DNA from: Cavia porcellus
Lineage: Eukaryota; Chordata; Mammalia; Rodentia; Caviidae
NCBI RefSeq assembly: GCF_034190915.1
Contig: NW_026947506.1
Span: 35,257,748 to 35,321,747 of the forward strand
Direction of reading: 5' to 3'
DNA: 64,000 nucleotides
Part shown: one piece after another, positions 34,891-45,412 of the stretch
Position numbering within the stretch: position 1 is the first letter of the stretch
How the letters are laid out: each line of letters begins with the position of its first letter
The notes under the pieces: model-generated
Told to the model about the DNA's origin: nothing
What the model saw: only the letters and a program-made list of their open reading frames with translations
The model's database searches: none
Translations under genes and position numbers: made by a program

Positions 34891-36480
34891 ATACTTCTGG
34901 CTTCCTTCTCCAAAGTACAGATGAGGGCTGGGTGTTCCTGGGCCTTTCCCTTCAGTCTCATTGCTGTGATGGCCCTGCTTCCTGCTTCCCTGGGAGGAGG
35001 GTCACAGCCAGGACAGACCTGCCACCAGCCCCGCCATGCTGCCCTCACCTGCCCTGTGCAGGGTCCTGCCTGTCACATGCCCTGCTTTACACCTGTCACT
35101 GGAGCCACTGGTCAAAGGGGCTACGTCCTGTGGGACTTCTGTGGTCCTGGTCCAGGCTACTGCATTCATCTCCAGCTGGGGACACAGGTTAGGGCTATAC
35201 AGCTGGAGGCAGAAGAGGCTGCGCCTCCTACAGGGCCACCTTTCTTCTGAGCCCTAATCCTGGCTCAAATGGCAGGGGACCCCTGAAGAGGAACCACCAC
35301 CTGAAAGGTGCTGGAGGTGGCCGTGGGTCATAGGAAACAAGTAATGAACCTGTCCTTGTCTCCTGTCACCCAAGAGCCACATCCCAGCAGATGCCACCAG
35401 CCCTGGCTGACTCAGGCTACAGATTTCCCCAGTGACTCCCCTGTCTCTGCCATGGGAAGATGGACCCCAGGAACTCAGGTGCTGCACAGGAGGGGTGCAG
35501 ATCTCCACAGAGAAAGTGGGGTATGCATGGGGGAGGCCAAGTGTGACAGGAACAAGGCCTCTCCTACTGGGCAGAAAGAAGCTAAGGATGGCATCGGGGA
35601 GGAAGTGACCAGGTGCAGGAACACTGTGCAGTATCTCCACAAGGGACAGGTGTCGGGGGAGGGCCGGTGGGCATGAAGGCCGAGAAGCTGGTGTGTGGGA
35701 ACCAAGTCACTGTGTCACTCACTGTCCCCTGGATTCTGACCCCTTCCAAAGCCAGGGCTTCCATGCATTTCCTGGCTCCCCAGTACACTTTTCCTCCAGG
35801 CCTCAGTCTCCCCAAAGCCAGGGCCACTGGAACCTGGAGCGTGGGAAAACTCATCCCGGGCCAAGGACCTGCCAGAGTGACCGTGCCAGCCCCGGCTCTT
35901 GGGCGCATGCCACACACTGGCAGCCAAACAATGCCCACCTCTGAGAAGAGCCACAAGCGGCGGTCTCCATGGTGAGGGCCATGCGCACAGCAGCGCCAAC
36001 TGCCTGTCCTGGGTCAGCTGGGCTGTGGCCTCTACTGTGGCTTTGTCCCATGGTGGGTCCTGGCCTGAGCTACTGGGCCCTGAATGGCCGGCTGCTGGGA
36101 TGGACAGTTCTTGGCTGGACAGGGCTGGGGCTGGGGTCCTGGAAACAGCCAGTCAGGTGCAGCTGGCCCAGGACCCATCCCACCCCCGCCTCCTCTGTCC
36201 TCTCAGCAAGGATGACAACAGCGGCATGGTGAGCTCCCGGAAGGAGGGGACCCCACCTCCAGGTTCTGAGATGTTCTGGGCATTTGGCCAGCGCACAGTG
36301 GGTCCCTCCAGCCCCCATCCCAGCTCCTGTGGCCTGGATGCAGCTCCATCCAGCCCCGCTCACACCCACTGTCCACTGCCTGCTGTGTCCCCCTAATTGG
36401 CAGGGATAGAGCATGGGCCTGGGGCCTCTGCCAGAGCCCAAAGTGGTCAACTGCTCCCCAGCCGTGGCAACCCGGTCCCC
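34891..36480. other. Intergenic, no gene recognised
   Basis: GC-rich unique sequence with many short overlapping frames on both strands. None has a recognised domain. Confidence 0.45.
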
Positions 36481-36487
36481 CCAAATA

Positions 36488-36582
36488 TGCTCTTTGCAAA
36501 ATCCATATTTGCAAACCAAGACTTTGTTTAAAGAAAGAATGAAAGAGGTCTTGGTTTGCAAATATGGATTTTGCAAAGAGCA
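36488..36582. repeat. Perfect 35-bp inverted repeat with 25-bp spacer
   Basis: The arms at 36488-36522 and 36548-36582 are exact reverse complements; the left arm starts TGCTCTTTGCAAAATCC. Pairing continues beyond one mismatch into 36482-36485 and 36585-36588. A transcript would fold into a long hairpin, a palindromic MITE-like or precursor-miRNA-like structure. No match to a known miRNA comes to mind. Confidence 0.95.
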
Positions 36583-36597
36583 TTTTTGTGCACAGTT

Positions 36598-36822
36598 ATA
36601 ATTTCAGCACCCCCCAAAAAATAATAATTTCAGCACTCAGAAGGCCAAGGCAGGAGGATTATTGCTGTGAGTTCAAGGCCAGCCTGTGCTATAAAGCCAG
36701 CCTCTATCTCAAAAGACAAAAACAAGTTAAAAAGAAAATTAAAAGAGAAAAGAGCTGGAACATAACTCAGTGCTAAGGCCCTGAGTCTGGTCTCCAGTAC
36801 CACAAAAAAAATTTTTTTTAAG
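36598..36822 (+). mobile_element. B1-dID dimeric SINE
   Basis: B1 half 'ttcagcactcagaaggccaa' to 'ctatctcaaaagacaaaaa', then an ID-like half 'gagctggaacataactcag' to 'ctggtctccagtaccac'. Confidence 0.75.
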
Positions 36823-37619
36823 TAACAAGAAAAGAATGAAAACAGCTCTGAATACATCATTTTCCCAAACAAAGCCAATCGAATATCTAGAAGATGGAGT
36901 CAGACTGCCTGGGTTCAAACCACAGCCCTGCAGGCCAGACCATGGGTCCTTCCTCCCCAACCACAGAGGCCAGGATTATGGGGGCTCTGCACAGCAAAGC
37001 CAGCCGGAGCCCTTCCCCTGCCTCCGGCCCTCCCCAGCCAGCACCGGGCCAGTGTCTCCCACTCCCAGGGCCACGGGGCCACCCGTGGACACCAGCCAGG
37101 GCAGGGAGTGCGGGGCAGCAGAGGCCCTGCCCACCCTACCAGGCTCCTCATTCCTGGGGTGGCGAAGGTGCATGGCTGGGGTGCAGCACCTCCCTTCAGG
37201 CCCCCTTCAGGCCACTGCCCTGAAATGCTTGGGTCAGGATGAAGAGAGGAGCCCTCCCTATAGCCTCCAGCCAAGTGGGGTGACACCCAGTGAGGGAGAC
37301 CCTCGACTTCCAGCCTGGAAGACCACTGTCCCCTTCTGAGTGTCCCTAGGACGAGAATGACCCCCAGGCACCCTGCCTGTGCCCTGGGTCCTGGCTCAGC
37401 CCTCTCTGCTTGGGAACCAGGGACATGGAAACCACAGTCCCCTCCAAATTCCTGGTTCCAGCAGGTTCCTCTGTATCCTGGTCCCCATCCCTGGGGCCCT
37501 GGCCCATCCTGCTCCTCTCTAGAAGCTCAGAGGCCTCAGTGGCCACCAGGAAGCAGGTGATGGAGCTCAGGGTCCCTTGGCTGCTTGGATTGGGCAAGAG
37601 CACCGCTTGGTGCTGAAAA
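36823..37619. other. Intergenic, no gene recognised
   Basis: Unique-looking sequence with no SINE and no coding signal. Confidence 0.45.
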
Positions 37620-37750
37620 GACAGCTCCGTAAGCGGTGTCGCGGAGGGAGGACCGGAAATGACCGAGAGGGTGCGGGGCGCCGGCCGGTGAGAGGCGGAG
37701 CTGCGGTCACAGCGGCCTCCCGTCGTGGGCTGGCCTGTTAGTCTCCACCC
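37620..37750. promoter_or_regulatory. CpG-dense patch, candidate promoter or enhancer
   Basis: About fifteen CpGs fall within roughly 115 bases, while the surrounding kilobases are CpG-poor. The patch includes an ETS/GABP-type core ACCGGAAATG near 37653. No open frame or recognisable first exon starts here, so any transcript would be non-coding or unannotated. Confidence 0.4.
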
Positions 37751-38379
37751 TTGGCTATCAGACTACCTCACCGAGCGCCGATTGCCGGGCCTCTCGCCAG
37801 CCCCAGACTGTAGAGACTGTTGTTCCCCATTTTGCTGACAAGGAACTTGGAGACTTTGCCACCTCCCCCAGGTAGGAGTCCTGAGCTGGGCTCCCCTGCA
37901 GGGGACCCCCTCAACCACACCACAGAGGCCTGTGCCTGGGCGGTGGGCCGAGCAGAGCCTCTGGCCCTGCATAATTTCATTTTTAAGTGTTTCATTTTGA
38001 AATAATTGCTTTTTTCTAGAAAGATTGCGAAGACCACAGAGTGGTCTCAGGTTTGAAGCCCAGCCTCCCCCAGACAGCACACTGCCTCCCAACACCTGTG
38101 TCAAAATGAACACATGACATCAGGTGGTGCGGTCAGCTAGGTTGCAGACTGTTTAAATCTCTCCGGTTTTTCCACTGACATCCTTGAATTCTGGCAAAGA
38201 GAAATGCAGTCAGGATCCCAAAGACTCTAAGGGAATGTTCTGCTTGATACAGACTGCTTCCATCCTGGTCAAACACACACTACAGGAAGCACCCATCTGA
38301 ACCAGGTTTCAGGGGACCTCTCATGGCATCCACTGCCATGGCCCATCTCACATGGAGTAAGACTGTCTTCATGACAGTC

Positions 38380-39110
38380 TACCCCCTAACCCCTGCTCTA
38401 CCATCTCTATCAGTCTAACTGCTCTCAGGGCTTCGTGGAAGTGGAATTCTCTACAGTATGGATCCTTTGGTGACTGGCTTATTTCATGTAGCATCCTGTC
38501 CTTTAGACTTATCTTTGTGGTCACATGTGTCAGGATTTCCTGCCTTATCAGGGTTACATAATATTCCTTTGCAAGAATGGCCCAAGTTTTGTCTATGCCT
38601 TTTCCCACTTGGATATTTGGGTCATTTTTGCCTGTGGCTACTATGTATAATGCTGCTATGATCTCTGGTGTTCAAATATCTCTTTTGAGCTGCTGATGGT
38701 GGAGCACACCTAAAATTCCAGCCCTCTGGGAGGCTGAGGGAGAAGGAGCACAAATTCTCATCCAGCCTGGACAATTTTTTGAGGTCTTCTCTCCAAAAAA
38801 AGGTAGAGAAGTAGCTCAGTGCAAAGACCTAGATGCAATCCTCAGTCCTCATAAAAAAAACAACCAAAATACCAACTATCTCTTCTGAGCCTCTGCTCAC
38901 GATTCTTTGGGTGCATACCCAGAAGTGAGGGACGGGGTCGCGTGGGGAGTCTGTATCATTTTTTTAGGCACAGACAGACTGTTTCCCACAGCACTGCCTC
39001 ATTTCACATCCTACCAGCAGCACTCGAAGGGTTCATTTGCTCACACCCCTGCCGTACCCGTGGCCTTCCAGCTTTGGGATTTGTTTGTTGTGGAGTGACC
39101 GCCCCACCCC
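38380..39110 (-). mobile_element. Ancient L1M fragment (antisense), split by a SINE
   Basis: Reverse-complement L1 3' region: 'ggcttatttcatgtagcat', 'aatgctgctatgatc', then after a SINE 'gggtgcatacccagaag' and 'cctaccagcagcactcg'. Confidence 0.7.
38686..38875 (+). mobile_element. B1-dID dimeric SINE inside the L1M
   Basis: B1 half plus a short ID-like half ('gtagctcagtgcaaagacc'). It is flanked by related repeats 'atatctcttttgagc' (about 38676-38690) and 'ctatctcttctgagc' (about 38877-38891). It separates two halves of the same L1M fragment. Confidence 0.85.
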
Positions 39111-39401
39111 ATGGGTTAGCGTTGCCCTGGTGACTCATGATGCTGAGCCTTTTCCTGTGCTCATGTTGTGGGCCACCGTGAGTCTTCCTGGAGCAGCACC
39201 TACTCACGTCTGGCTTAAAACACGCCCCCTCAATACATAAATTTTTAAAAAGCTAAAATATGCTCAAGATTTGGTGTGGCAAGGCCAGCAGATTAGGGAA
39301 GCATCTGCCATTGAGAGATAGCTAGCCATTCACTGTCCCCAAGAGGAGTGGGCTGCCACCAAGCCATACAGGAGAGCGCCAGTAGGTTGGAAGAAAGGGC
39401 A

Positions 39402-39620
39402 CATAATGTTTGTTTTGTGGTCCTGAGGACTGAACCCAGGGCCTTTGCACTGAGCTACAGCCCCAGCCTTTTTTATATTTTAATTTTGAGACAGGGTCTC
39501 AACTAAATTGGTAAATTCCCTAGGCTGAGCTCAAACTTGCAATCTTCCTGTCTCAGCCTCTCAGAGTGCTGGGACTAAAGGTGTGCAACATGCACACACA
39601 TGCACGCACACACACCTGGC
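39402..39620 (-). mobile_element. B1-dID dimeric SINE (reverse)
   Basis: Reversed ID half ('aggactgaacccagggcc' to 'agctacagccccagcc'), then a reversed B1 half ending in a CACACA-rich stretch. Confidence 0.85.
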
Positions 39621-39834
39621 TCACAGCCTTTATTTACAGGTTTCCTAGAAGTTTTCCTGGGCAAAGCAGGTAAACAGCCCAGTGACTGGGGGGCAGAGGA
39701 CTGAATCTTCTTGGTGGATTCTGGCCTCTGCTTGTCTAATACCTAGCTCTGGGGTGATGTGGGGCAGGAATGTTCCTGGCTGGGACTGCAGTGGGGAGAG
39801 ATTTGGGAGTCTACACAACAAAAATAGGTTCACC

Positions 39835-40240
39835 TTGCCAGCTGTGGTGGCACAGGCCTTATAATCTCAGCACTCTGGGAGGCTGAGGCAGGAGGATAGC
39901 AAGTTTGAGCCCAGCCTGGACCGTTTATTTTTTTAGTTTTGATTTCTTTGAGACAGGGTCTTGCTACATAATTCAGGCTGCCCTTGACCTCTGCCTCCTG
40001 ATTGCATGTGTGCACTACCATGCCAGCTCAACCTGGGCAATTTAGTGATTTAACAAGACCTTCTCTCACAGGCCCGGAGTATAGCTCAGTAGTACAGTGC
40101 CTGCCTGTCAAGCAAGAGATCCTGAGTTCGATTCCTGAAATCCCCCCGCCAAGAAAGACCTTGTCTCAGAATTTAACTAAATACGTTAAATTTTGGGAAT
40201 GTAGCTCAGTGTAAAGGCCCTGAGTTCAAGCCCCAGCCCT
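39835..40240 (+). mobile_element. Nest of four SINE pieces
   Basis: A + strand B1 5' half (39835-39920) is interrupted by a reversed B1 (about 39925-40025). The first B1 resumes ('tgggcaatttagtga', about 40033). An ID monomer (about 40073-40140) then sits before the rest of the B1 tail and a dID half (about 40195-40240). This records at least three insertion events. Confidence 0.75.
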
Positions 40241-40389
40241 TGCGGGGGAGGGGGAGGTCCATTTGCCATCTCTGGTGATCAGCAACCCCAGGAGTAGCTG
40301 TCCCTTCCCAGTCCACAAGATGGCAGAGCATTGTAAAGTGTCCAGGGTTTTAGAACTTTAAGATCAAAGCCTCTGCCCACCTTAAATCT

Positions 40390-41130
40390 GCTGAGCTTTG
40401 GTGGGGCTAGCTGCAGGCCCTGTTTCCATCCTGGACTTACCAGTGTTATCTGGAATCTGTAATTTGCAAACACTTTCTCCTAGCCCATGGGTTGTCTCTC
40501 CCTCTCTTCTGTCCTTTGGTCCTCAAAAGTTTTTCGTGTGGGTGAAATCTAACTTACCTCCTTATATTTTTTCGTTCCTGTGCTTTTGGTGCATGAAACC
40601 ATCACCAGATGTCTTGAGGCTTGCAGCCCATTTCTGCTGAGAGTCTCGGTTCTTGTTCTGACATCAGGACACCCGTGCATTTAGGGTTTATTTTTGCACA
40701 CGGCTAGAGGCAAGGGTCAAGCTTTGTCCTCTGGCGTGTGGGCGTCCAGTCGCTGATCTGTGCTGAGCTTTCACCCTTTCTCTGGCTCTGTCATCTGCTG
40801 TCCCCTGAGTCACCAGCTCGGTCCTCGCAGATGTGGCTGTGGAATCGCTGAGCCGTGCCCCTGTGGGAAACGAATTCACCCCGGAGTCTGGTGTTTGTAT
40901 ACAGTTGTTTTTGTCCTAGGCCTTCCAGTCCCCGGACAAAATAGTGTTGTCCCTGATGGTTAGATCAGCCCCTTTCTTCCCTCTCCTTTCACTGAATGAT
41001 GTCATACATTTGTAATTCAATTAGAATCATTGTCACAGCCCGCATTCCATCCGGGGCTCCCCTGACATCCTGGCTACTTTTTTTGAAATTTGCATACAGT
41101 GAAGGTCGCTCTTTGTGGAGTGCAGTTCAA
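40390..41130 (-). mobile_element. Ancient L1M fragments (antisense)
   Basis: 'aatttgcaaacactttctcc' then 'cccatgggttgtctctcc' and 'gtgcttttggtgcatgaaac' follow reversed L1 ORF2. A 'catacagtgaagg' to 'gcagttcaatggctttggc' block near 41095 follows an L1 3' end. Both are diverged. Confidence 0.55.
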
Positions 41131-41337
41131 TGGCTTTGGCAAATGCCTGCAGAGCTGGGAATCCTGCATCCGCCGCCACCGGAATCCTGCGTCTGCCTTG
41201 GCCACCCAGTGTTCCCTGGGCTGGGCCTCCCACCCCAACTCCCCCAGAACCCTGTTTCAGTGATTTCCTTTATCAAAAAAAAAAAAAAAAAAAGCCATTT
41301 TGAGACATAATTCAAATAGCACACAGCCTCCCCATTC

Positions 41338-41432
41338 GCGGGCTGGGAGTGAGGCTCTGTGATAGAGAGCTTGCTGGCCTCGCTTGGGCAAGGCCCCAGG
41401 TTCCATCCTCAGCACTGCAAAAAGCAAGAAAG
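41338..41432 (+). mobile_element. ID-like SINE
   Basis: 'gcgggctgggagtgaggctc' to 'ccaggttccatcctcagcac' with an A-rich tail. It is diverged. Confidence 0.6.
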
Positions 41433-41579
41433 AAATAAAATACAGTGAATAGCGTGGGGTATATTTTGGTATTGAAGAGACCAAGAAAGCTCGTTCCATC
41501 TGCTGCTTCTCCTCCCCTTCTCCTTTCAAATCCAACTAGGTTAAGTTTTAACTTCCTAAAGGCCATAAAACAAAGGCCT

Positions 41580-42072
41580 GAGGTAATAGCTCCTGACATC
41601 CTGGGTCTTCCCTATCCAGAAGCCCCATCACAAATTGTGTTAATTGCATCAGATTGTATTAGATTGTACATTCTTCACAAAAATAGCTTCGTTTATATCA
41701 TAGTAAACCTGTAACTGTAAATGTGTGTCTTCCTTTTCCCCTGGGTAAAAGATTGATATGTTAACCAATGCTCTCTTCTGTAAAGAATTGTAAAATCTTA
41801 CCCAATTGATATGCTAACCATTGTTGCCCTCTACAAATAGAACGGTTGTGGTGCTAAAGTAAGGTAATTATGTCAGGAAACTCAGAGATAAAGTCTGCTG
41901 ACTAACAATGCTTGCTTTGCGGTTTTCATCCTTAAAAACACCAGCCTTGCCCCAACTCAGGGTTCTCCGTTTCCACCTGTTTGGAGGACCCCGTGTACAC
42001 GGAATAATAAAAACCCCATTGTTTTTACATGAGAGCGAGGCCCTTGGAGTCTTCCTTGCGACACCGGTCTAA
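41580..42072 (+). mobile_element. Class I ERV-type solo LTR
   Basis: An LTR-like block opens TG. It holds a polyadenylation signal 'ggaataataaaaacc' at about 42000-42014, a short U5-like part 'gagcgaggcccttggagtc', and an end near 'cttgcgaca'. No partner LTR or internal region is adjacent. The start is uncertain, since I found no matching flanking duplication. Confidence 0.55.
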
Positions 42073-42134
42073 CAGTATCATCTTCAAATTGCCATCAAAT
42101 CTTCATACGACTCGCCATGGTAACTGCTTTTTTC

Positions 42135-42316
42135 AGTAGCGCTTAGATGCCAGGCAAGCATTAAGCATTTTACCCTGAGCTATATCCCCAGCCCTTTTTA
42201 GTTTTTATTTTGACACAGGGCTCCACTAAGTTGCCCAGGCTGGACTTGAACTTGTGATCCTCCTGGCTCAGCCTCCCACGGTGCTGGGCTGACAGATGTG
42301 GGCCAGCAAGCCTGAC
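42135..42316 (-). mobile_element. B1-dID dimeric SINE (reverse)
   Basis: Reversed ID half ending 'gagctatatccccagccc', then a reversed B1 half with 'aagttgcccaggctggac'. Confidence 0.8.
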
Positions 42317-42754
42317 CACTTCAACCGGGGTGCAATGGGCTGGCATCGGTCATAATCACAGTGCTGTAGACTGTTGTCGCTGCTTCCAGAGCTTTGCCAG
42401 CCTCTCAGACAGAAATTGGTGGTTTCTTACAGGGTTGTGTGACGCAGTTTCAAAGCGTTCCGGGTACACATGGAAACTGCTATTAGTGAAGAGATACAAG
42501 GAAGATTCTGTTTACAGGAAATTCTAAAATAAGCAACCCTAGAGTACAGCGTAAAAAAAAATCGCAGCAGCTTGGGGATGCAGGGGGTTGCGTGGGAAGT
42601 TGTCTCAGCTCCAGCTGCCTCAGCAAAGCGCTGGGTCACTCAAATAAGGGACATTTATTTTCTCGCTACTCTAGAGGCTGTGCCGTCCACGATTAAGGTG
42701 TCCCTGGGGGGCTCTTTGGGTTTGCAGAGAGCCAACTTTTCACTGTGTCCTTTT

Positions 42755-42935
42755 AGTTTTTGTTTTGTTTTGGTTTTTCGTTTGCTTTTTGGAGACAGGA
42801 GTCTTGGTATTTAGTTCAGGCTGGACTTGCCCTCACTATACGGCAGACTGGGCTTGAACTCAGCGCAATCCTCCTGCCTCAGCCTCCTAAATGCTGTGGT
42901 TACAGGTATGTGCCACCATAACCAGGCTAGGCTAT
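42755..42935 (-). mobile_element. B1 SINE (reverse), with internal duplication
   Basis: A TTTTG head, then 'ttcaggctggacttgccc' and a second 'agactgggcttgaactc' before 'cctcctgcctcagcctcc'. The repeated block is the internal duplication of B1. Confidence 0.8.
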
Positions 42936-43092
42936 GTCCTATTCTTATAAGGCCACCATCCAATGGGGTTAAGGTCCCATTCTTATAACCTCATTCCCCC
43001 CTAATCATTGCCTACAGACCCTATCCTAAGATGCAGCCTTACTGTAGGCTTCAGAGTACACATTGGAGGACACAGTGCAATACAAAGCAGGA
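42936..43092 (-). mobile_element. MLT1-like LTR fragment
   Basis: 'aaggccaccatccaatggg', 'cccattcttataacctcatt', 'agaccctatcctaagatgc' and 'acacattggaggacacagt' follow a reversed MaLR LTR 3' part. Confidence 0.5.
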
Positions 43093-43342
43093 CCCAGTGG
43101 AACTTCTTGCGAGCTTGTTTGGAGGTTTTAGCAGGGGGGTGCAGTACTCTGACTGAGGAACAATCCTCCTCCATCGGGGTGGTCGTCCTCTAGCGCAGCT
43201 TCGGGAGGGATGCATATGGATCCTTGAGGGAGGAAGGGGACACCCGCCTGGCCAGTTAGATCAGCCGAATCAACTCTGGCGATCAATGGGGTGACAGATG
43301 TCGCAGCCAGGTCACCCTCACATCCCCCAGTGGAACTTCTTG
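43093..43342 (-). pseudogene. RN7SKP: 7SK RNA retropseudogene, 3'-truncated, with 17-bp duplication
   Basis: The 216 bases at 43110-43325, read on the - strand, start exactly with the 7SK 5' end GGATGTGAGGG. They run through 'gctgcgacatctgtcacccc', 'cgggtgtccccttcctccc', 'ccctcccgaagctgcgc' and 'gaacctccaaacaagctc' equivalents, and stop at about nucleotide 240 of the roughly 330-nt RNA. The direct repeat CCCAGTGGAACTTCTTG flanks it at 43093-43109 and 43326-43342. The 5' end is complete, the 3' end is missing and there is no A tail. This is the form usual for small-RNA copies made by L1 machinery. An internal deletion and substitutions show that it is not functional, and no upstream snRNA-type promoter is visible. 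Confidence 0.93.
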
Positions 43343-43429
43343 AGGTCTTGATGGGCAGTGTTCTGTGCCTGAATAGAGGTCAGTGCTCCTGAGGTTGTTG
43401 AAAAGGCCACACTTCATCAAATGTTGCAT

Positions 43430-43645
43430 TTAAAGTACGTACAAGCTGACCATGGGGGGGGGGGCAGACCTGTAAATACCGCCACTGTAAACACTTTAGG
43501 AGGCTGAGGCAGGAGGATTGCAAATTCAAGCCCCACCTGGATCCCCCAACTGAGCAACATTGTGAGACTCTGTTTCAAAAAATAAAAAATGGGCTGAGGA
43601 TGTAGCTCAGTGCAAAGGCCCTGGGTTCAATCCCCTACCAGGTGG
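43430..43645 (+). mobile_element. B1-dID dimeric SINE
   Basis: B1 half with a G-run ('catggggggggggcagacc') to 'tctgtttcaaaaaataaaaa', then an ID-like half 'ggctgaggatgtagctcag' to 'gggttcaatcccctacc'. Confidence 0.85.
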
Positions 43646-43907
43646 AAAATGTTCATTTTATTAAATTTTTAAGACAGGAAGAGCCACAGGCAAATACTGA
43701 ACTGTAGTTCATAAAGCTCTGAGGAAGCTTCTGGGCTGCATTGTGCTACTATGAAATGCACCCAACCCAAGTGGACAGAACGGGGACAGAACAAGTTGGG
43801 GACAGTGTCCATGCTGACCCCAGGTAGTGGCTACATGGACATTGGCTGAAAATTAAACTTTTAGTATGCCTGAAAATGTTCGAGGTAAAATGCATGTGTG
43901 TGTGTGG

Positions 43908-44105
43908 GGGGGGGGGGGTGTGCTGGTTGTGACCCTGTGTATCTGTAACACACTCTGGGAGACTGAAGGAGGAAGGTCACAGATTTGAATCCTGGGCAGT
44001 TTAGCAACTGAGGGTGACACTGTCTCAAAACAGAAAAATAAAAAGGGCTGGGGATGTTGCTCAGTGCGAAGGCCCTGGGGTCAAGCCTCAATACCAGAAA
44101 AGAAA
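43908..44105 (+). mobile_element. B1-dID dimeric SINE
   Basis: It follows a GT/G simple run. A diverged B1 half, then 'gggctggggatgttgctcag' to 'gtcaagcctcaataccag'. Confidence 0.75.
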
Positions 44106-45205
44106 GGCTGGGGGAAAATTTTAAATGCAGATTTTAAAAAGACACTGCAGCCTACCACGGCCCCAGGTATCAGTCCTGTGGTCAGAATCAGCCCTTGCAA
44201 CAAGTCTTTGGATCCTAGTCTTCGGAGACAGGCAATTACCTCTCTCTTGCTCTACCCTTGCCCACTTGCTGGCAGCTCTGGGACCTATGCTGCTTCCCAG
44301 AGTGTGCAGCGGAGTCCAGGTTCACCAGATGCCCTTTTCATGGACACCAGGGTCTGTCTCTCCACTGCCACAGGACACCCCTCACAGGGAGAGCCACTCT
44401 GCCCGTGAGACCTCGCACAGGATCTCTGGGCACAGACCTCTGCAGGCCCCCAGCACAGGCAGCAGCCACTCCTCCCGTGTAGCAGCTGTCCTGGGCCCCA
44501 CAGGGTGGTGGCTCTTGCCAGGCCAGCCTACTTCCTGCCCCGAGCAACCCACCCCACACAGAGGCCAAGGCTGCAGGGTGGCCCTCTCTTGAAGCACATA
44601 GCCCCACCCTAGGGGGTCTTGCTGAGACTCAGTGGAGCTGCAGAAAGCTCCTGGCTGCCCCCATGTGAGTGGTGGCCACAGAGGGGCCAAGGAAGCTGTC
44701 ACTGAGCTGAAGCAGGAACTCGGGCCACAGGCAGTACAGGGAGCTCTTGGCCAGGTCCGACATGAGGAATACATGTGGACAGGACCTGCCTGCATTGTGC
44801 ACGCCATTCCTCATGGAGGCCCATTTTGCAGAAGAGGGTCAGGGAGTCCACATGCGTTTATTCTTCGTGCCATTCCCTAGGCCTTGGCTTCTGCGGTAGA
44901 GGCAGGTGGGGTCACTTGTTCTGCCTCAGTCTCTGGCCTCAGGGAAGAAGAATTGCACCCGCAGAGTGTAGGACTTACATTGTCCGGGGCTGGGCTGGAC
45001 ACCAGCCTCTGCAGCCTGGAGTTGGGGGAGGCAAACCCAGTCTGGAGCGCCCTCTGCCGGTCAGTCTGTTGCGCACCGGTCTGGAACAGGGCTGGAACGT
45101 GGGGTGGATACAGAAGGCTGTGTCCGCTCTAAGACCAAATACTTTTATCCTGGTGGAAAGAGGTGAACGGAGCAAGGGCCCAAACAAGACAAAATTTGAC
45201 TGTAT
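44106..45205. other. Intergenic, no gene recognised
   Basis: About 1.1 kb of unique-looking sequence. Overlapping frames of 70-160 codons lack domains. Confidence 0.45.
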
Positions 45206-45209
45206 TTGT

Positions 45210-45325
45210 TTTACTTTACTTTTAGATAGGGTCTCTCTAGCTAGTTCCGGCTAGCCTTGAACTCAAGGTGATACTCCTGCCTCAGCCTCCTGAGTGCTTG
45301 GGTTACGGGTATGTGCCATACCTGG
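45210..45325 (-). mobile_element. B1 SINE (reverse)
   Basis: 'ttttagatagggtctctctag' to 'cctcctgagtgcttgggtta' in reversed order. Confidence 0.85.
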
Positions 45326-45326
45326 C

Positions 45327-45412
45327 TGTGTTTTTTGGTACCAGGAATAGAACTCAGGATCTTGGGCTTGCCAGGCAGGCGCTGTGCTGCTGGGCTATTT
45401 CCCCAGCCCGTG
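45327..45412 (-). mobile_element. ID SINE (reverse)
   Basis: 'taccaggaatagaactcagg' (reversed B box) to 'gctatttccccagccc' (reversed A box end). Confidence 0.85.

Noticed and set aside
40073..40140. tRNA-like sequence with A- and B-box motifs
   Set aside because: It lies within a SINE nest and shares the ID family head. It does not fold as a clean cloverleaf with an acceptor stem, so it is a SINE and not a tRNA gene.
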